Shown in pieces: positions 51,329 through 60,969 of a stretch of 64,000 bases of DNA (position 1 is the first letter of the stretch; the number at the start of each line of letters is the position of its first letter). The stretch is from positions 1,550,001 through 1,614,000 of the forward strand of contig NZ_CP072876.1 of the NCBI RefSeq assembly GCF_017968845.1, read 5' to 3'. This stretch comes from Microbacterium sp. NIBRBAC000506063 (GTDB lineage Bacteria; Actinomycetota; Actinomycetes; Actinomycetales; Microbacteriaceae). A model generated the notes under the pieces. The model saw only the letters and a program-made list of their open reading frames with translations, ran no database searches and was not told where the DNA came from. A program made the translations under genes and the position numbers.

Positions 51329-51676
51329 CTAGAGCGGCGCGACGTTGAAGCGCGTGCCGCCGACGGCGAGCACGTGATAGCGCCGGTGCAGCGCCACCGG
51401 CGAACCGGGCTGCGTCTCGAGTGCGGCTCCGGCGGCGTTCCACAGGGTGTGGGAGTCGCCGTCGAGCGTGCGCACCGTGAGCGAGCCCGTTGCGGCATCC
51501 GTCGTCTCCACCAGCGCGTCGACCCAGTCGCTCGGAGTCGCGGATGCGAGCCGGGCCTGGATCAGGTGCAGCGAGTGCCCCGGAGCGAAGGAGGAGCAGA
51601 CATCGCCGTGCCGGCACATGCACGCTGCACGCTCGCTCACCTCGAGGGGTGAAAGGCGGGGCAGCGGGGTGGACAC
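51329..51676 (-). CDS. Small unknown protein with CxC motif
   Basis: 115 residues, intact, not recognised. The N-terminus has a cysteine cluster (ACMCRHGDVCSSFAPGHSLHLI, residues about 18-40), and the remainder looks like a small beta domain (GSLTVRTLDGDSHTLWN, HRRYHVLAVGGTRFNVAPL). GTG 51676 has GAGGAG upstream. It lies head-on against the Cys/Met-rich gene. The CxC-x5-C group could bind a metal; nothing more can be said. Confidence 0.65.
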   Translation of the reverse strand: MSTPLPRLSPLEVSERAACMCRHGDVCSSFAPGHSLHLIQARLASATPSDWVDALVETTDAATGSLTVRTLDGDSHTLWNAAGAALETQPGSPVALHRRYHVLAVGGTRFNVAPL

Positions 51677-51866
51677 GACGGTCTCCTCTCGACGGAACTG
51701 TTTCCGCAAGAATAGGTGTGCTCCTGCCGAGCGCCAACCGTGCGTGAAACGGGGTGAAACAATTGGATCTCCGAAGCTGCCGGAGAAGAAGTCCCTAGGA
51801 TGGGCGCATGCCCAGGCTTCCCTTCCGGAGAGGTGCGACAGCGATCGCTGTGGAGAGCGGCTGACC
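51677..51866. other. 190-base gap with palindromes, possible leader
   Basis: Between the divergent small gene and the membrane-protein gene. Contains TAGGAT (51796-51801) as a possible -10 and the perfect palindrome ACAGCGATCGCTGT (51838-51851) just before the GTG start, plus CTCCG/CGGAG (51769-51785) hairpin arms. No known riboswitch pattern is recognised. Confidence 0.4.
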
Positions 51867-52111
51867 GTGAGCACCTTCCTTTTCGCGATGCTCGTCGGGC
51901 CGATCTGGCTGGGCGTGGCCGTTGGTGTGATCGCCGGGGTGCTCCTTCTCAGCTTCGCCGCCGTCGGGGTGCTGAACACGGGACTGGGTCACGCGATCGC
52001 CGCCATCGGGAAGGCGATCCGGGCGCGGAGGCACCCGGAACCGTTGCCGCCCCTCGAGACGAGGTCCTGGCTCCTGACGACCAGGAGGATCCGCTGCTCG
52101 GGCGGACCTGA
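51867..52111 (+). CDS. Small membrane protein upstream of NSS transporter
   Basis: 81 residues after repair of one break at CCCC 52050-52053. One or two membrane segments (FLFAMLVGPIWLGVAVGVIAGVLLLSFAAVGVL, about 4-36), then an amphipathic basic stretch (IGKAIRARRHPEP) and an acidic tail ending LLGRT. Unrepaired, it would read straight into the transporter gene as a false fusion. Start GTG 51867. Position 46 bases before the transporter suggests a partner, but I know no family for it. Confidence 0.6.
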
Positions 52112-52157
52112 GTGGGTCTCGTTGACCTTCGGAGGGGAGTGGGACAAGGTGGTTCCT

Positions 52158-53777
52158 ATGAGTGAATCGCCGAGGACCTCAAGCCCGCCACGCGAGACCT
52201 GGGGCACCCGCGGAGCCTTCATCATCGCGGCCATCTCCTCCGCGGTCGGGCTCGGCAACATCTGGCGCTTCCCCGGAGTCGCCTACGAGAACGGCGGTGG
52301 CGCGTTCCTGCTGCCCTACCTCGTCGCGTTCCTCACCGCGGGGCTTCCGATCCTGTTCTTCGACTACGCGATCGGGCATCGGTACAAGGCGTCGCCGCCG
52401 CTGGCATTCCGCCGCATCAACAAGAAGTTCGAGCCCCTCGGCTGGTGGCAGGTCGCGATCTGCTACGTCATCGCGACCTACTACTCCGTCGTGATCGCCT
52501 GGGCCGCCACCTACGCCTACTACGCCTCGCACCGGGCGTGGGGCGATGACGCCGTCGGCTTCTTCATCGAGAACCACCTGCACATGGCCGACCCCGAGGA
52601 CGGCTTCACCCTGCAGTTCGCTCCGGCGGTGCTCATCCCGCTCGCTGCGCTCTGGATCGTCGTGGTCTTCGTGCTCGCCCGCGGCATCCGACGGGGCCTG
52701 GACAAGGCGAACAAGATCACGCTGCCGCTGCTGGTGATCACCTTCACCGCGATCGTCGTCTACGCGCTGTTCCTTCCGGGCGCCGTCGACGGCCTCAACG
52801 CCTTCTTCACGCCGAGCTGGGAGGCGCTGGCGAACCCGGCCGTGTGGATCGCCGCCTATGGCCACATCTTCTTCTCGTTCTCGATCGCCTTCGGCATCAT
52901 GCTGACCTATTCGTCGTACCTGCGGCGCAAGAGCGATCTCACCGGTTCGGGCCTCGTCGTCGCGTTCTCGAACACCAGCTTCGAGCTGCTCGCCGGCATC
53001 GGCGTCTTCGCGACCCTCGGTTTCCTCGCCTCGGTGCAGAGCGTCGCGATCGCCGAGCTCGAGAGGATCACGGGCGTGGGACTGGCCTTCATGACCTACC
53101 CGACGCTGCTCTCGGAGATGCCCGGCGGCGCCGTCATCGGCGTCCTGTTCTTCCTCTGCCTCGTGCTCGCCGGATTCACCTCGCTCCTGTCGATCCTGCA
53201 GGTGGTGTCGGCATCCGTTCAGGACAAGACCGGCTGGAGCCCGAGCAAGGCCGGTCTCATCGTCGGCCTCGCCACGGCCGTGCCCTCGATCCTGCTGTTC
53301 TCGACGACGAGCGGCCTGAGCAGTCTCGACATCGTCGACGCCTTCGTGAACAACATCGGGGTCGTCGCCGCCGCCGTCTTCACCCTCCTGCTCGTGGCGA
53401 TCATCGCGCGCAAGACGCCGGAGTTCCGGGCGCACCTCAATGCCGTCTCCTCGCTGAAGGTGGGCTGGCCCTGGGCGCTCATGGTGACCATCCTCACCCC
53501 GATCATCCTCACCGTGATCCTGGTGACCGGCGCCTGGGACTACATCGTGAACGGCTACGGTGCCCCGCCCTACCCGGCGTTCTACGTGGGGATCGCCGGC
53601 TGGGGCATGATCGCCGCGATGCTCGTCTTCAGCTTCGTCGTCAGTTACCGCTCGTATTTCCGGCCGGAGGTCGATGAGGACGGCTTCGAAGACACCGACA
53701 CCCTCGCGCTCGAGGTGCAGCAGGACAAGGACCGTCTGCTGGCCGAGCGCGCGGCGAAGAAGGGAGACTTCCGATGA
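52158..53777 (+). CDS. metP: Na+-dependent methionine/alanine transporter (NSS family)
   Basis: Neurotransmitter:sodium symporter family carrier of 539 residues, intact, with twelve segments. N-terminal ETWGTRGAFIIAAISSAVGLGNIWRFPGVAYENGGGAF is the family's Na+ and substrate-binding helix 1. A MetS-type small subunit follows with an ATGA overlap, as in the corynebacterial MetPS system for methionine and alanine. ATG 52158 has AAGGTGG upstream. The substrate is inferred from the small subunit. Confidence 0.9.
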   Translation: MSESPRTSSPPRETWGTRGAFIIAAISSAVGLGNIWRFPGVAYENGGGAFLLPYLVAFLTAGLPILFFDYAIGHRYKASPPLAFRRINKKFEPLGWWQVAICYVIATYYSVVIAWAATYAYYASHRAWGDDAVGFFIENHLHMADPEDGFTLQFAPAVLIPLAALWIVVVFVLARGIRRGLDKANKITLPLLVITFTAIVVYALFLPGAVDGLNAFFTPSWEALANPAVWIAAYGHIFFSFSIAFGIMLTYSSYLRRKSDLTGSGLVVAFSNTSFELLAGIGVFATLGFLASVQSVAIAELERITGVGLAFMTYPTLLSEMPGGAVIGVLFFLCLVLAGFTSLLSILQVVSASVQDKTGWSPSKAGLIVGLATAVPSILLFSTTSGLSSLDIVDAFVNNIGVVAAAVFTLLLVAIIARKTPEFRAHLNAVSSLKVGWPWALMVTILTPIILTVILVTGAWDYIVNGYGAPPYPAFYVGIAGWGMIAAMLVFSFVVSYRSYFRPEVDEDGFEDTDTLALEVQQDKDRLLAERAAKKGDFR

Positions 53778-53905
53778 CTCCTCTGGCGATCGCCTTCCTC
53801 GTCCTTTCTGCGGGTCTCCTCTGGGGCGGCCTCGCCTGGAGCCTGCTGCGCCTGCGCAAGCATCCCGACATCCCCGAGGGCGACGAGGTCCCGCCGTCGA
53901 CCTGA
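53774..53905 (+). CDS. metS: MetS-family small subunit of NSS transporter
   Basis: 43-residue single-span protein: LAIAFLVLSAGLLWGGLAWSLLRLRKHPDIPEGDE. The length, the GGLAWSL membrane core and the RKHPD..P tail are the marks of the methionine/alanine importer small-subunit family. Its ATG overlaps the stop of metP (ATGA), so it is translationally coupled. Known homologues are needed for transport by MetP. Confidence 0.9.
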   Translation: MTPLAIAFLVLSAGLLWGGLAWSLLRLRKHPDIPEGDEVPPST

Positions 53906-53959
53906 GCCTCTGCCGATAGGGCCTTCACTCCGTGCGGCATGCGGCGTAGCGTGGCCGTC

Positions 53960-54115
53960 ATGAGCGATCCACGTGCAGAAGACGATGCGACACCCGACGA
54001 GGAGCGCGACGCCCCGCTCGGCGGCGACGAGACGACCGAAGAGCAGCTGGAGGCCGACAATGAGGTCGAGGAGGACATGCTGAAGACCCTCGACCCCGAC
54101 GACCCGCCGGCCTGA
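53960..54115 (+). CDS. Small acidic protein
   Basis: 51 residues, about 40% Asp plus Glu (MSDPRAEDDATPDEERDAP ... EEQLEADNEVEEDMLKTL). No motif. Start ATG 53960; codon use is normal for the region and the stop is followed by a repeat. It could be an unstructured regulatory peptide or not a gene at all. The open frame and start are the only evidence. Confidence 0.45.
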   Translation: MSDPRAEDDATPDEERDAPLGGDETTEEQLEADNEVEEDMLKTLDPDDPPA

Positions 54116-54129
54116 GCCGGATGCCGCCG

Positions 54130-54211
54130 CCCGATCTGCGGACAGACGCCCGAATCGCGGACTGAATCGCAAGCATTCATCGGCAGATCGGGCGGATGTC
54201 CGCAGATCGGG
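54130..54211. repeat. Inverted repeat family B, copy 2 (CCCGATCTGCGGACA)
   Basis: Perfect 15-base arms at 54130-54144 and 54197-54211. It contains TCGGCAGATCGGG (54180-54192), identical to 12914-12926, and a CCCGAATCGCGGACTGA stretch like copy 1. Lies between the small acidic gene and the convergent malate synthase gene. Confidence 0.75.
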
Positions 54212-54226
54212 CGCGGACGGATGCCG

Positions 54227-56417
54227 TCAGGCGGCCTGCTCCGCCTTCTTGCGGCGGCGCATCTCGTGCAGGATCGGCTCGGTGTAGCCGCTCGGCTGCG
54301 CGGCGCCCTCGACGATCAGTCGGCGCGCCGACTCGAAGGCCAGTCCCGGGCCGTTCTCACCGATAAGCGGCTCGTAGTCGGGGTCGCCGGCGTTCTGTCC
54401 GTCGACCACGGGCGCGAGACGGCGCAGGCTCTCATCGACCTGCGCCTCGGTGATGAGGCCGTGACGCAGCCAGTTCGCCAGCAGCTGGCTGGAGATGCGC
54501 AGCGTCGCGCGGTCCTCCATGAGTGCCGTGCCGTGGATGTCGGGCACCTTCGAGCAGCCCACACCCTGATCGATCCACCGCACCACATAGCCGAGGATCG
54601 ACTGGACGTTGTTGTCGAGCTCCTCGTGGATCTCCTCGGCCGTCAGCTCACCGTCCAGCAGCGGAGGCACGAGGATCTCGGTGATCCCGCGCACCTCGCG
54701 CTGGGCCACCTGCGCCTGCACCTCCGCGACGTCGACCTCGTGGTAGTGCAGCGCGTGCAGCGTTGCGGCGGTCGGCGACGGCACCCACGCGGTCGTCGCG
54801 CCCGAGCGCACGTGGCCGATCTTCTGCTCGATCATGTCGGCCATGAGGTCGGGCATCGCCCACATGCCCTTGCCGATCTGGGCGCGACCGGGGAAGCCCG
54901 CGGCGAGGCCGCAATCCACGTTCCAGTCCTCGTAGGCGCCGATGAATGCCTGCGCCTTGATGCGCGCCTTCGGCACGACGGGCGCGGCGTGGAGAGACGT
55001 GTGGATCTCATCGCCGGTGCGGTCGAGGAAGCCGGTGTTGATGAACACGACGCGTTCGGATGCCGCGGCGATGCAGGAGCGGAGGTTCACCGTCGTCCGG
55101 CGCTCCTCGTCCATGATGCCGACCTTGAGGGTGTTGGCGGGCAGCCCCAGCAGCTGCTCGACCCGGCCGAAGAGCTCCACCGTGAAGGCGACCTCGTCGG
55201 GACCGTGCATCTTGGGCTTGACGATGTACAGCGAGCCGCGACGCGAGTTCGTACCGGCGGTCTCGCCGCGCAGATCCGGGAGGGCGCCGAGGGTCGTCAT
55301 GATCGCGTCGAGGATGCCCTCGGGCACCTCGGCGCCGTCTGAGTCGAGCACGGCATCCGTCGTCATGAGGTGCCCGACGTTGCGCACGAGCAGCATCGAG
55401 CGGCCCGCGACCGTGACGCGGCCCTGGCCGTCGGGGCGATGTACTCGCGGTCGGGGTTCATCGTGCGGGTGAAGGTCGTGCCGCCCTTGGTGACCTCTTC
55501 GCTGAGGGTGCCGGTGACGAGCCCGCGCCAGTTGCGATAGCCGAGCGACTTGTCGTCGGCGTCGACCGCGGCGACGGAGTCCTCGAGATCCATGATGGCG
55601 GTCGTCGCCGACTCGACGAGGATGTCGTTCACGCCGGCGGCGTCGGTCCGGCCGATCGGGCCCTCCGGGTCGATCTGGATCTCGACGTGCAGGCCGTGGT
55701 GTCGCAGCAGCACCGCGGTGGGCGCGGCGGCGTCGCCGCGGTAGCCGACGAAGGCGGCCGGGTCGGAGAGGGCGGATGCCGCATCCGCCCTCTCGACCGT
55801 CAGGGCGCCGTTGTCGACGCGGTACCCGGTGGCATCCGCGTGCGAGCCCTCGGTGAGGGGAGCGACGAGGTCGAGGACGCGGCGGCCGTAGGCGATGACC
55901 TCGGCGCCGCGCTTCGGGTTGTACGCGCGGCCGGGGGCGAGATCGCCCTCCTGCGGGATCGCGCCGGTGCCGTAGAGGGCGTCGTAGAGCGACCCCCAGC
56001 GGGCATTGGCGGCGTTGATGGCGAAGCGGGCGTTGAGCACGGGGACCACGAGCTGGGGCCCGGCGAGCGTCGCGATCTCGTCATCGACGTTCTCAGTCGT
56101 GATGGTGAAGTCCTCGGGCTCGGGGAGGAGATAGCCGATCCGCTCCAGGAAGGCGCGGTAGGCGATGGGCTCGGGCGGGCCGGGATGGGCGCGGTGATAC
56201 GCGTCGATCTCTGTCTGGAGGCGGTCGCGCTCGGCGAGCAGCTCGCGGTTGCGGGGGCGAGGTCGGTGATGATCGCCTCCACGCCGCTCCAGAAGGCGTC
56301 GGCATCCGATCCGGACAGCGCCTCCTCGACGAACGCGAGGAGGGGCGCGGCGACCTGGAGCGATCCGCGCTGTTCGCGGGTGATCTCGGAGAGTGCCGAG
56401 GCGGCGTTCGGTGTCAT
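54227..56417 (-). CDS. glcB: Malate synthase G
   Basis: Condenses glyoxylate with acetyl-CoA to malate. 730 residues after repair, the length of the monomeric GlcB form. Landmarks: [43 protein letters not shown] (catalytic Asp/Glu region), [34 protein letters not shown], and [26 protein letters not shown]. Breaks: GGGG 55433-55436 and GGGGG 56253-56257. Isocitrate lyase is not in the window. Divergent from an IclR regulator. Confidence 0.95.
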
Positions 56418-56471
56418 GTCGTGCTCCTTCGTCGCGGTGTGAAGGCGACGCTAGCAACGAATCTTCATTTT

Positions 56472-56498
56472 CGGAACTTCTATTCCGTATAGTGGAAT
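56472..56498. promoter_or_regulatory. IclR-type operator between glcB and iclR-like gene
   Basis: Two overlapping inverted repeats: CGGAA/TTCCG (56472-56476, 56483-56487) and ATTCC/GGAAT (56482-56486, 56494-56498). GGAA/TTCC palindromes are the usual target of IclR proteins. The site sits in the shared 106-base promoter gap. Confidence 0.65.
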
Positions 56499-56523
56499 CT
56501 AGCAGCGGATGCGAGGAGGAGCC

Positions 56524-57273
56524 ATGGCCGAGAAGGACAGCGGCGTGCAGTCGGTCACCCGGGCGTTCGCCCTGCTCGAACTGCTCACGACGCTCGGCGG
56601 GGAGGCCGGAGTCGGCGAGCTCTCCGAGGGCCTCGGCCTGCCCGCGCCCACGATCCATCGACTGCTGCGCACCCTCATCCAGCGCGGCTACGTCATGCAA
56701 TTGCCCTCCCGCCGCTATTCGCTCGGCCCGGGGCTGATCCGGTTGGGCGAGGCGGCGACCCGGCGCCTGTCGTCCTGGGCGATGCCGGCGCTGCTCCGGC
56801 TCGGCGAGGCCACGCACGAGACCGCCAACCTCGCGGTGCTCGACGGCGACATGGCCGCCTACGTCGCGCAGGTCCCGTCCCGGCACCAGATGCGCATGTT
56901 CACCGAGGTGGGTCGCCGCGTCCTCCCGCACGCGGCCGGCGTCGGCAAGGCGCTGCTCTCGCAGCTCGACGACGCCGAGGTCTCGGCGATCGTGCGCCGC
57001 ACCGGGCTGCCCGGCTACACGCCCACGACCCTCACGAGCGAGGAGGCGCTGCTGGCCGAGCTCGCCGGCATCCGGCGCCGGGGATACGCCGTCGACGAGG
57101 GCGAGCAGGAGGTCGGCGTGCGCTGCTTCGCCGTGCCGATCCCCGGGCTCGCCCTGCCGATGGCGGTGTCGATCTCTGGGCCGGCAGGGCGCGTGACCCT
57201 CGCCTCCGCCGAACGTATGGTCTCGGCGCTCGACGACGCGGCCGCGTCGCTGCGGGCGGCCGTGCCGGGGTAG
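56524..57273 (+). CDS. IclR-family regulator, probably of malate synthase
   Basis: 249 residues, intact. N-terminal winged helix ([44 protein letters not shown], about 8-51) and an IclR effector domain ([35 protein letters not shown]). Such proteins sense small acids such as glyoxylate. GAGGAGG lies before ATG 56524. Divergent from glcB with a GGAA/TTCC operator between, so control of glyoxylate use is likely. Confidence 0.9.
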   Translation: MAEKDSGVQSVTRAFALLELLTTLGGEAGVGELSEGLGLPAPTIHRLLRTLIQRGYVMQLPSRRYSLGPGLIRLGEAATRRLSSWAMPALLRLGEATHETANLAVLDGDMAAYVAQVPSRHQMRMFTEVGRRVLPHAAGVGKALLSQLDDAEVSAIVRRTGLPGYTPTTLTSEEALLAELAGIRRRGYAVDEGEQEVGVRCFAVPIPGLALPMAVSISGPAGRVTLASAERMVSALDDAAASLRAAVPG

Positions 57274-57285
57274 CGGAGTCGCCGT

Positions 57286-57379
57286 CTGCAGGAGGCGTGC
57301 ATCCTTCTGCAGGAGGATGCTGCAACCGCAGCGGCCTTTCCCGCGCGGGAACCGGTTGCAGGGCGGATCGCTCCTGCAG
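57286..57379. repeat. Inverted repeat family C, copy 2 (CTGCAGGAG)
   Basis: CTGCAGGAG at 57286-57294 and 57307-57315, 21 bases apart as in copy 1 (20310, 20331), with complement CTCCTGCAG at 57371-57379. Fills the gap between the convergent IclR and ABC ATPase genes. Confidence 0.7.
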
Positions 57380-57410
57380 AGCGCAGTGGCGCTCCTGCAT
57401 CCGGTGTCGA

Positions 57411-59077
57411 CTACGCGGCGTCTGCCTCCGCGAGGACCCGGTGTCCCGGGATCGCGTCGATGAGGCGACGGGTGTAGGCCTCGCGCGGCTGCGCGAACAG
57501 CTCACGCGTCGGCGCGCGCTCGACCAGGCGGCCGTGTTCGAGCACCGACACCTCCTCGGCGATCTGGCGCACGAGACTGAGGTCGTGCGAGATGAACAGG
57601 TAGGTCAGCCCGTCACGGTCGCGCAGCTCCATGAGCAGGTCGACGATCTGCGCCTGCACCGTGACGTCCAGGGCCGAGGTCGGCTCGTCGAGCACCAGGA
57701 TCTCGGGACTCAGCGCGAGCGCCCGCGCGATGGCCACCCGCTGCCGCTGCCCGCCCGAGAGCTCGCCGGGGCGCCGGTCGAGCAGATCGCGGGAGAGGGC
57801 GACGTGATCCAGGGCCGCCTCGACCTTGCGCAGGCGCTCGGCCGGCCCGGCCGTGGTCGTCAGAGCGATCGGCTCTTCGATGAGGCGGCGCACCGGCATC
57901 CGCGGGTCCAGGGCCGACAGCGGGTTCTGGTACACCAGCTGCAGCTGCTGCGCGTAGGGGTTCGACGACGGCGGTTCGGGCGCGAGCACCCGGTCGCCCA
58001 CCGAGACGGTGCCTGCGTCGAACGACTCCAGCCCGGCGACGATGCGCGCGATGGTCGACTTCCCCGACCCCGACTCGCCCACGAGCGCGTGAATGCTCCC
58101 TCGCCGCACCGAGAGGTCGACCGCGTCGACGGCGGGGACGGGGGCACCCGCGAAGCGCTTGACGAGACCCGTGATCGTCACGGCGCGGGCGTCGGATGCG
58201 GTGACGGGGCGCAGGCGGTCGGCGTACCGGTCGGGACTGAGCGCCGGGGCGTTGGTGAACAGCACGCGGGTGTAGTCGTCGGAGGGATCGTCGAGCACCT
58301 GCTCCGTTGGTCCTTCGTCGACGAGACGGCCGCCGTGCAGCACGGCGATCCGTTCGGCGCGGTCGCGGGCCAGTGCGAGGTCGTGCGTGATGAACAGCAC
58401 CGACAGACCCAGGTCGCGCCGCAGGTCGTCGATGAGGTCGAGGATGGTGCTCTGCACGGTCACATCGAGGGCGGAGGTGGGCTCGTCGGCGATCAGCAGT
58501 CGCGGACGCCCGGAGATGGCGATGGCGATGAGCGCGCGCTGCAGCTGGCCGCCGGAGAGCTCATGCGGATAGCGGGCCAGCTTCTGGGCGGCATCGACGA
58601 TGCCGACGCGCTCGAGCAGATCGATCGCCTGGGCCGTGCGCTCCGCGCGGGGCACGCCGAGGCGGCGCAGCTCGGCTCTCAATCGCGATCCGATCGACTG
58701 CAGCGGATCGAGCGAGCTGAGCGGGTCCTGCGGGACGAATCCGATCTCATGTCCACGCAGCAGGCGCCATTCGCGGTCGCCGAACCGGGTGACGTCGCGG
58801 GACGCGAACTCGATGGAACCGGCGGTGATCGCCCCGTTGGCGGGAAGCAGCCCCGCCGCCGACAGCGCGATCGTCGACTTTCCGGATCCGGACTGGCCGA
58901 CCAGGGCGATCGTCTCGCCGTGGGGCACGCTCAGGGTCACATCGTCGACGACCTGGCTGGCCGTGCGGCCGCGACGGTACGACACGGACAGTCCTCGCAC
59001 GACGAGGACCGGCTCGGGTGAGACGCGGTGGGGACGTCGGAGATCTGGGGGATGTCGGCGGCTGCGATGAGGGTCAT
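57411..59077 (-). CDS. Dual ATPase of peptide-type ABC transporter
   Basis: DppD-DppF-like double ATP-binding protein of 555 residues after repair. First domain: Walker [10 protein letters not shown] near 60, signature LSGGQLQR, Walker [13 protein letters not shown]. Second: Walker [10 protein letters not shown] near 340, [20 protein letters not shown]. One break at GGG 59016-59018 near the N-terminus ([16 protein letters not shown]). ATG 59077 overlaps the permease stop by ATGA. Last gene of the operon. Confidence 0.92.
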
Positions 59078-59936
59078 GTGTCTGCTCCGTCGGGGTCTTG
59101 TGAGATCAGGGCGCTCACGCGGCTGATGGACAGCACGGTGAGGATGATGACGACGCCCGGAAGCAGGGTCAGCCACGGGCTGGAGGCGATGTACTCGCGG
59201 CCTTCGGCCACCAGCAGGCCCCACTCGGGATAGGGCGGCGGAGCGCCGTATCCGAGGAAGCTCAGCGCGGCGATCCAGAGGATCGATGCGCCGAACTGCA
59301 GCGTCGTCATCGAAAGCACGGGCCCGTAGGAGTTCGGCAGGACGTGGCGCCAGAGGACCCCCGCCGACCCCACACCCAGGTGCCGCGACGATTCAACGAA
59401 GGTCAGCGCCTTCACCCGCAGCACCTCCGAGCGCATGAGTCGGGCGAACATCGCCACGGAGGCGATGCCGACGGCGATCGCCGCGTTGACCGAGCCGAAG
59501 CCGAGCGCCACGACGATGACCATCGACAGCAGCAGGCCGGGGATCGACAGCAGCACGTCGACGATCCGGCTGATGATCGTGTCGGCGGCGCGCCCGAAGT
59601 AGGCGGCGATGAGGCCGAGCAGCGACCCGACGCCGAGGCCGATCACGACGGCGATGACCGACGCCAGAAGCGTGCGTGAGGTGCCGTGGACGACGCGCGT
59701 GTACAGATCGCGACCGAGGTAGTCGGTGCCGAAGGGTGGGCGAGGCTGGGCGGGAGCAGGGTCTGCCCGGGCTGGACCTCGAGCGGGTCGTGCGGCGACA
59801 GCAGGCCCGGGGCGATCACGGCGACGGCGAGCACCAGCAGGAAGGCGATCGCGGCGATGTCGAACCCTGCGAGTCTGCGTCCGCTGCGCACCCGTCGAGT
59901 GGGCGGCGGGGCGGCCTCGGCGACGAGCTGGCTCAT
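59074..59936 (-). CDS. Peptide-type ABC permease, DppC-like
   Basis: Membrane subunit of 287 residues after repair of one break at GGG 59734-59736, where AHPFGTDYLGRDLYTRV, the family's N-terminal motif, is restored. EAA loop: ALTFVESSRHLGVGSAGVLWRHVLPN. Six segments. Overlaps both neighbours by ATGA. Confidence 0.92.
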
Positions 59937-60964
59937 GAGCGGACTCCTTCAGGTGCGGATGCCGTGAGGTCGGCGTCGCCGGCCGATTCGATAGCCGCCG
60001 GCGTGACGTCGCGGGCGCTCGTGCGCGTCCCGCGACGGGTCTTCAGCCGGGGGTCGATGAGCGGGTAGACGAGGTCGGTCACGAGGTTCACGGTCGTGAA
60101 CACGATCGACACGAACATGACGACGGCGAGGACGACCGGGCCGTCCTGCGCCCGGACGGACTGCTCGGTCAGGAACCCGAGGCCGGTGCGCGAGAAGATC
60201 GTCTCGGCGATCACCGACCCGGCCAGCAGCTCGCCGACGGTGAGCCCGAGCAGGGTGATGGCAGGGATCGCGCCATTCTTCAGGATGTGTCGCCCGATGA
60301 TCCACGGCGGCGCGGTGCCCGAGGCGCGCAGCACCGTGACGAACGGCTCCTTCGAGGCCCGCGTCAGCCCCTGGATGAGCACCTGGGCGATCGGCGCGCT
60401 CACCCCGATCGCGAGCGTGATCGCCGGCAGCAGGAGGGACTTGAACCCCTCGTCGCGGATCGACGAGAACCATCCCAGGCTGTAGGCGAACAGCTGCAGC
60501 AGCAGGAGGCCGACGAGGAAGCCGGGTGTCGCCAGCGCCAGCGCCGGCAGGGTCCGCACCAGGCTGCGCAGGCGCGGCCACGGAGCGAAGACGGCGACGA
60601 AGGCCACGAGCAGCGCGAGGATGATGGCCAGGACGAGGGCGAGGGCGGCCAGCGCCAGCGTCTGGCCGATCCCCTGCGCCAGCAGCTCGTTCACCTGGCG
60701 GCCGTCGCGCAGCGAGTAGCCGAGGTCGCCCTGCAGGATGCGGCTCACCGAGATCCAGAACTGTTCGAGGGGCGGCTTGTCCAGGTTGTAGTAGTTGATG
60801 ATGACCTGGGCCTGGTCCTCGGGGATCGGGTTCTGCGGGTTGTTGATGCGGCTCTCGATGGGGTCGCCCGGCAGCACGAACAGCACGGCGTAGACGAACA
60901 CATAGGTGAGGACGACGACCAGCAGGGACTGACCGAGGCGCCGCAGGATCGTGGACAGCGGCAT
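59933..60964 (-). CDS. Peptide-type ABC permease, DppB-like
   Basis: Membrane subunit of 343 residues, intact. N-terminal LRRLGQSLLVVVLTYVFVYAVLFVLPGDP, EAA-type loop EPFVTVLRASGTAPPWIIGRHILKN, six segments, and a hydrophilic C-terminal extension. Starts 5 bases after the binding-protein stop and overlaps the DppC-like gene by ATGA. Confidence 0.93.
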   Translation of the reverse strand: MPLSTILRRLGQSLLVVVLTYVFVYAVLFVLPGDPIESRINNPQNPIPEDQAQVIINYYNLDKPPLEQFWISVSRILQGDLGYSLRDGRQVNELLAQGIGQTLALAALALVLAIILALLVAFVAVFAPWPRLRSLVRTLPALALATPGFLVGLLLLQLFAYSLGWFSSIRDEGFKSLLLPAITLAIGVSAPIAQVLIQGLTRASKEPFVTVLRASGTAPPWIIGRHILKNGAIPAITLLGLTVGELLAGSVIAETIFSRTGLGFLTEQSVRAQDGPVVLAVVMFVSIVFTTVNLVTDLVYPLIDPRLKTRRGTRTSARDVTPAAIESAGDADLTASAPEGVRS

Positions 60965-60969
60965 GACGA

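Noticed and set aside
51721..51866. Possible glycine or SAM riboswitch before the membrane-protein/MetP unit
   Set aside because: GGAGAG words are present, but the conserved cores of these riboswitches (for example CCGAAGG with the paired P1 of the glycine class) are not found.
51447..53777. Single long gene joining a small membrane protein to the NSS transporter
   Set aside because: The join disappears when CCCC 52050-52053 is read as five C; the small protein then stops at 52111, and the transporter has its own start and ribosome site.
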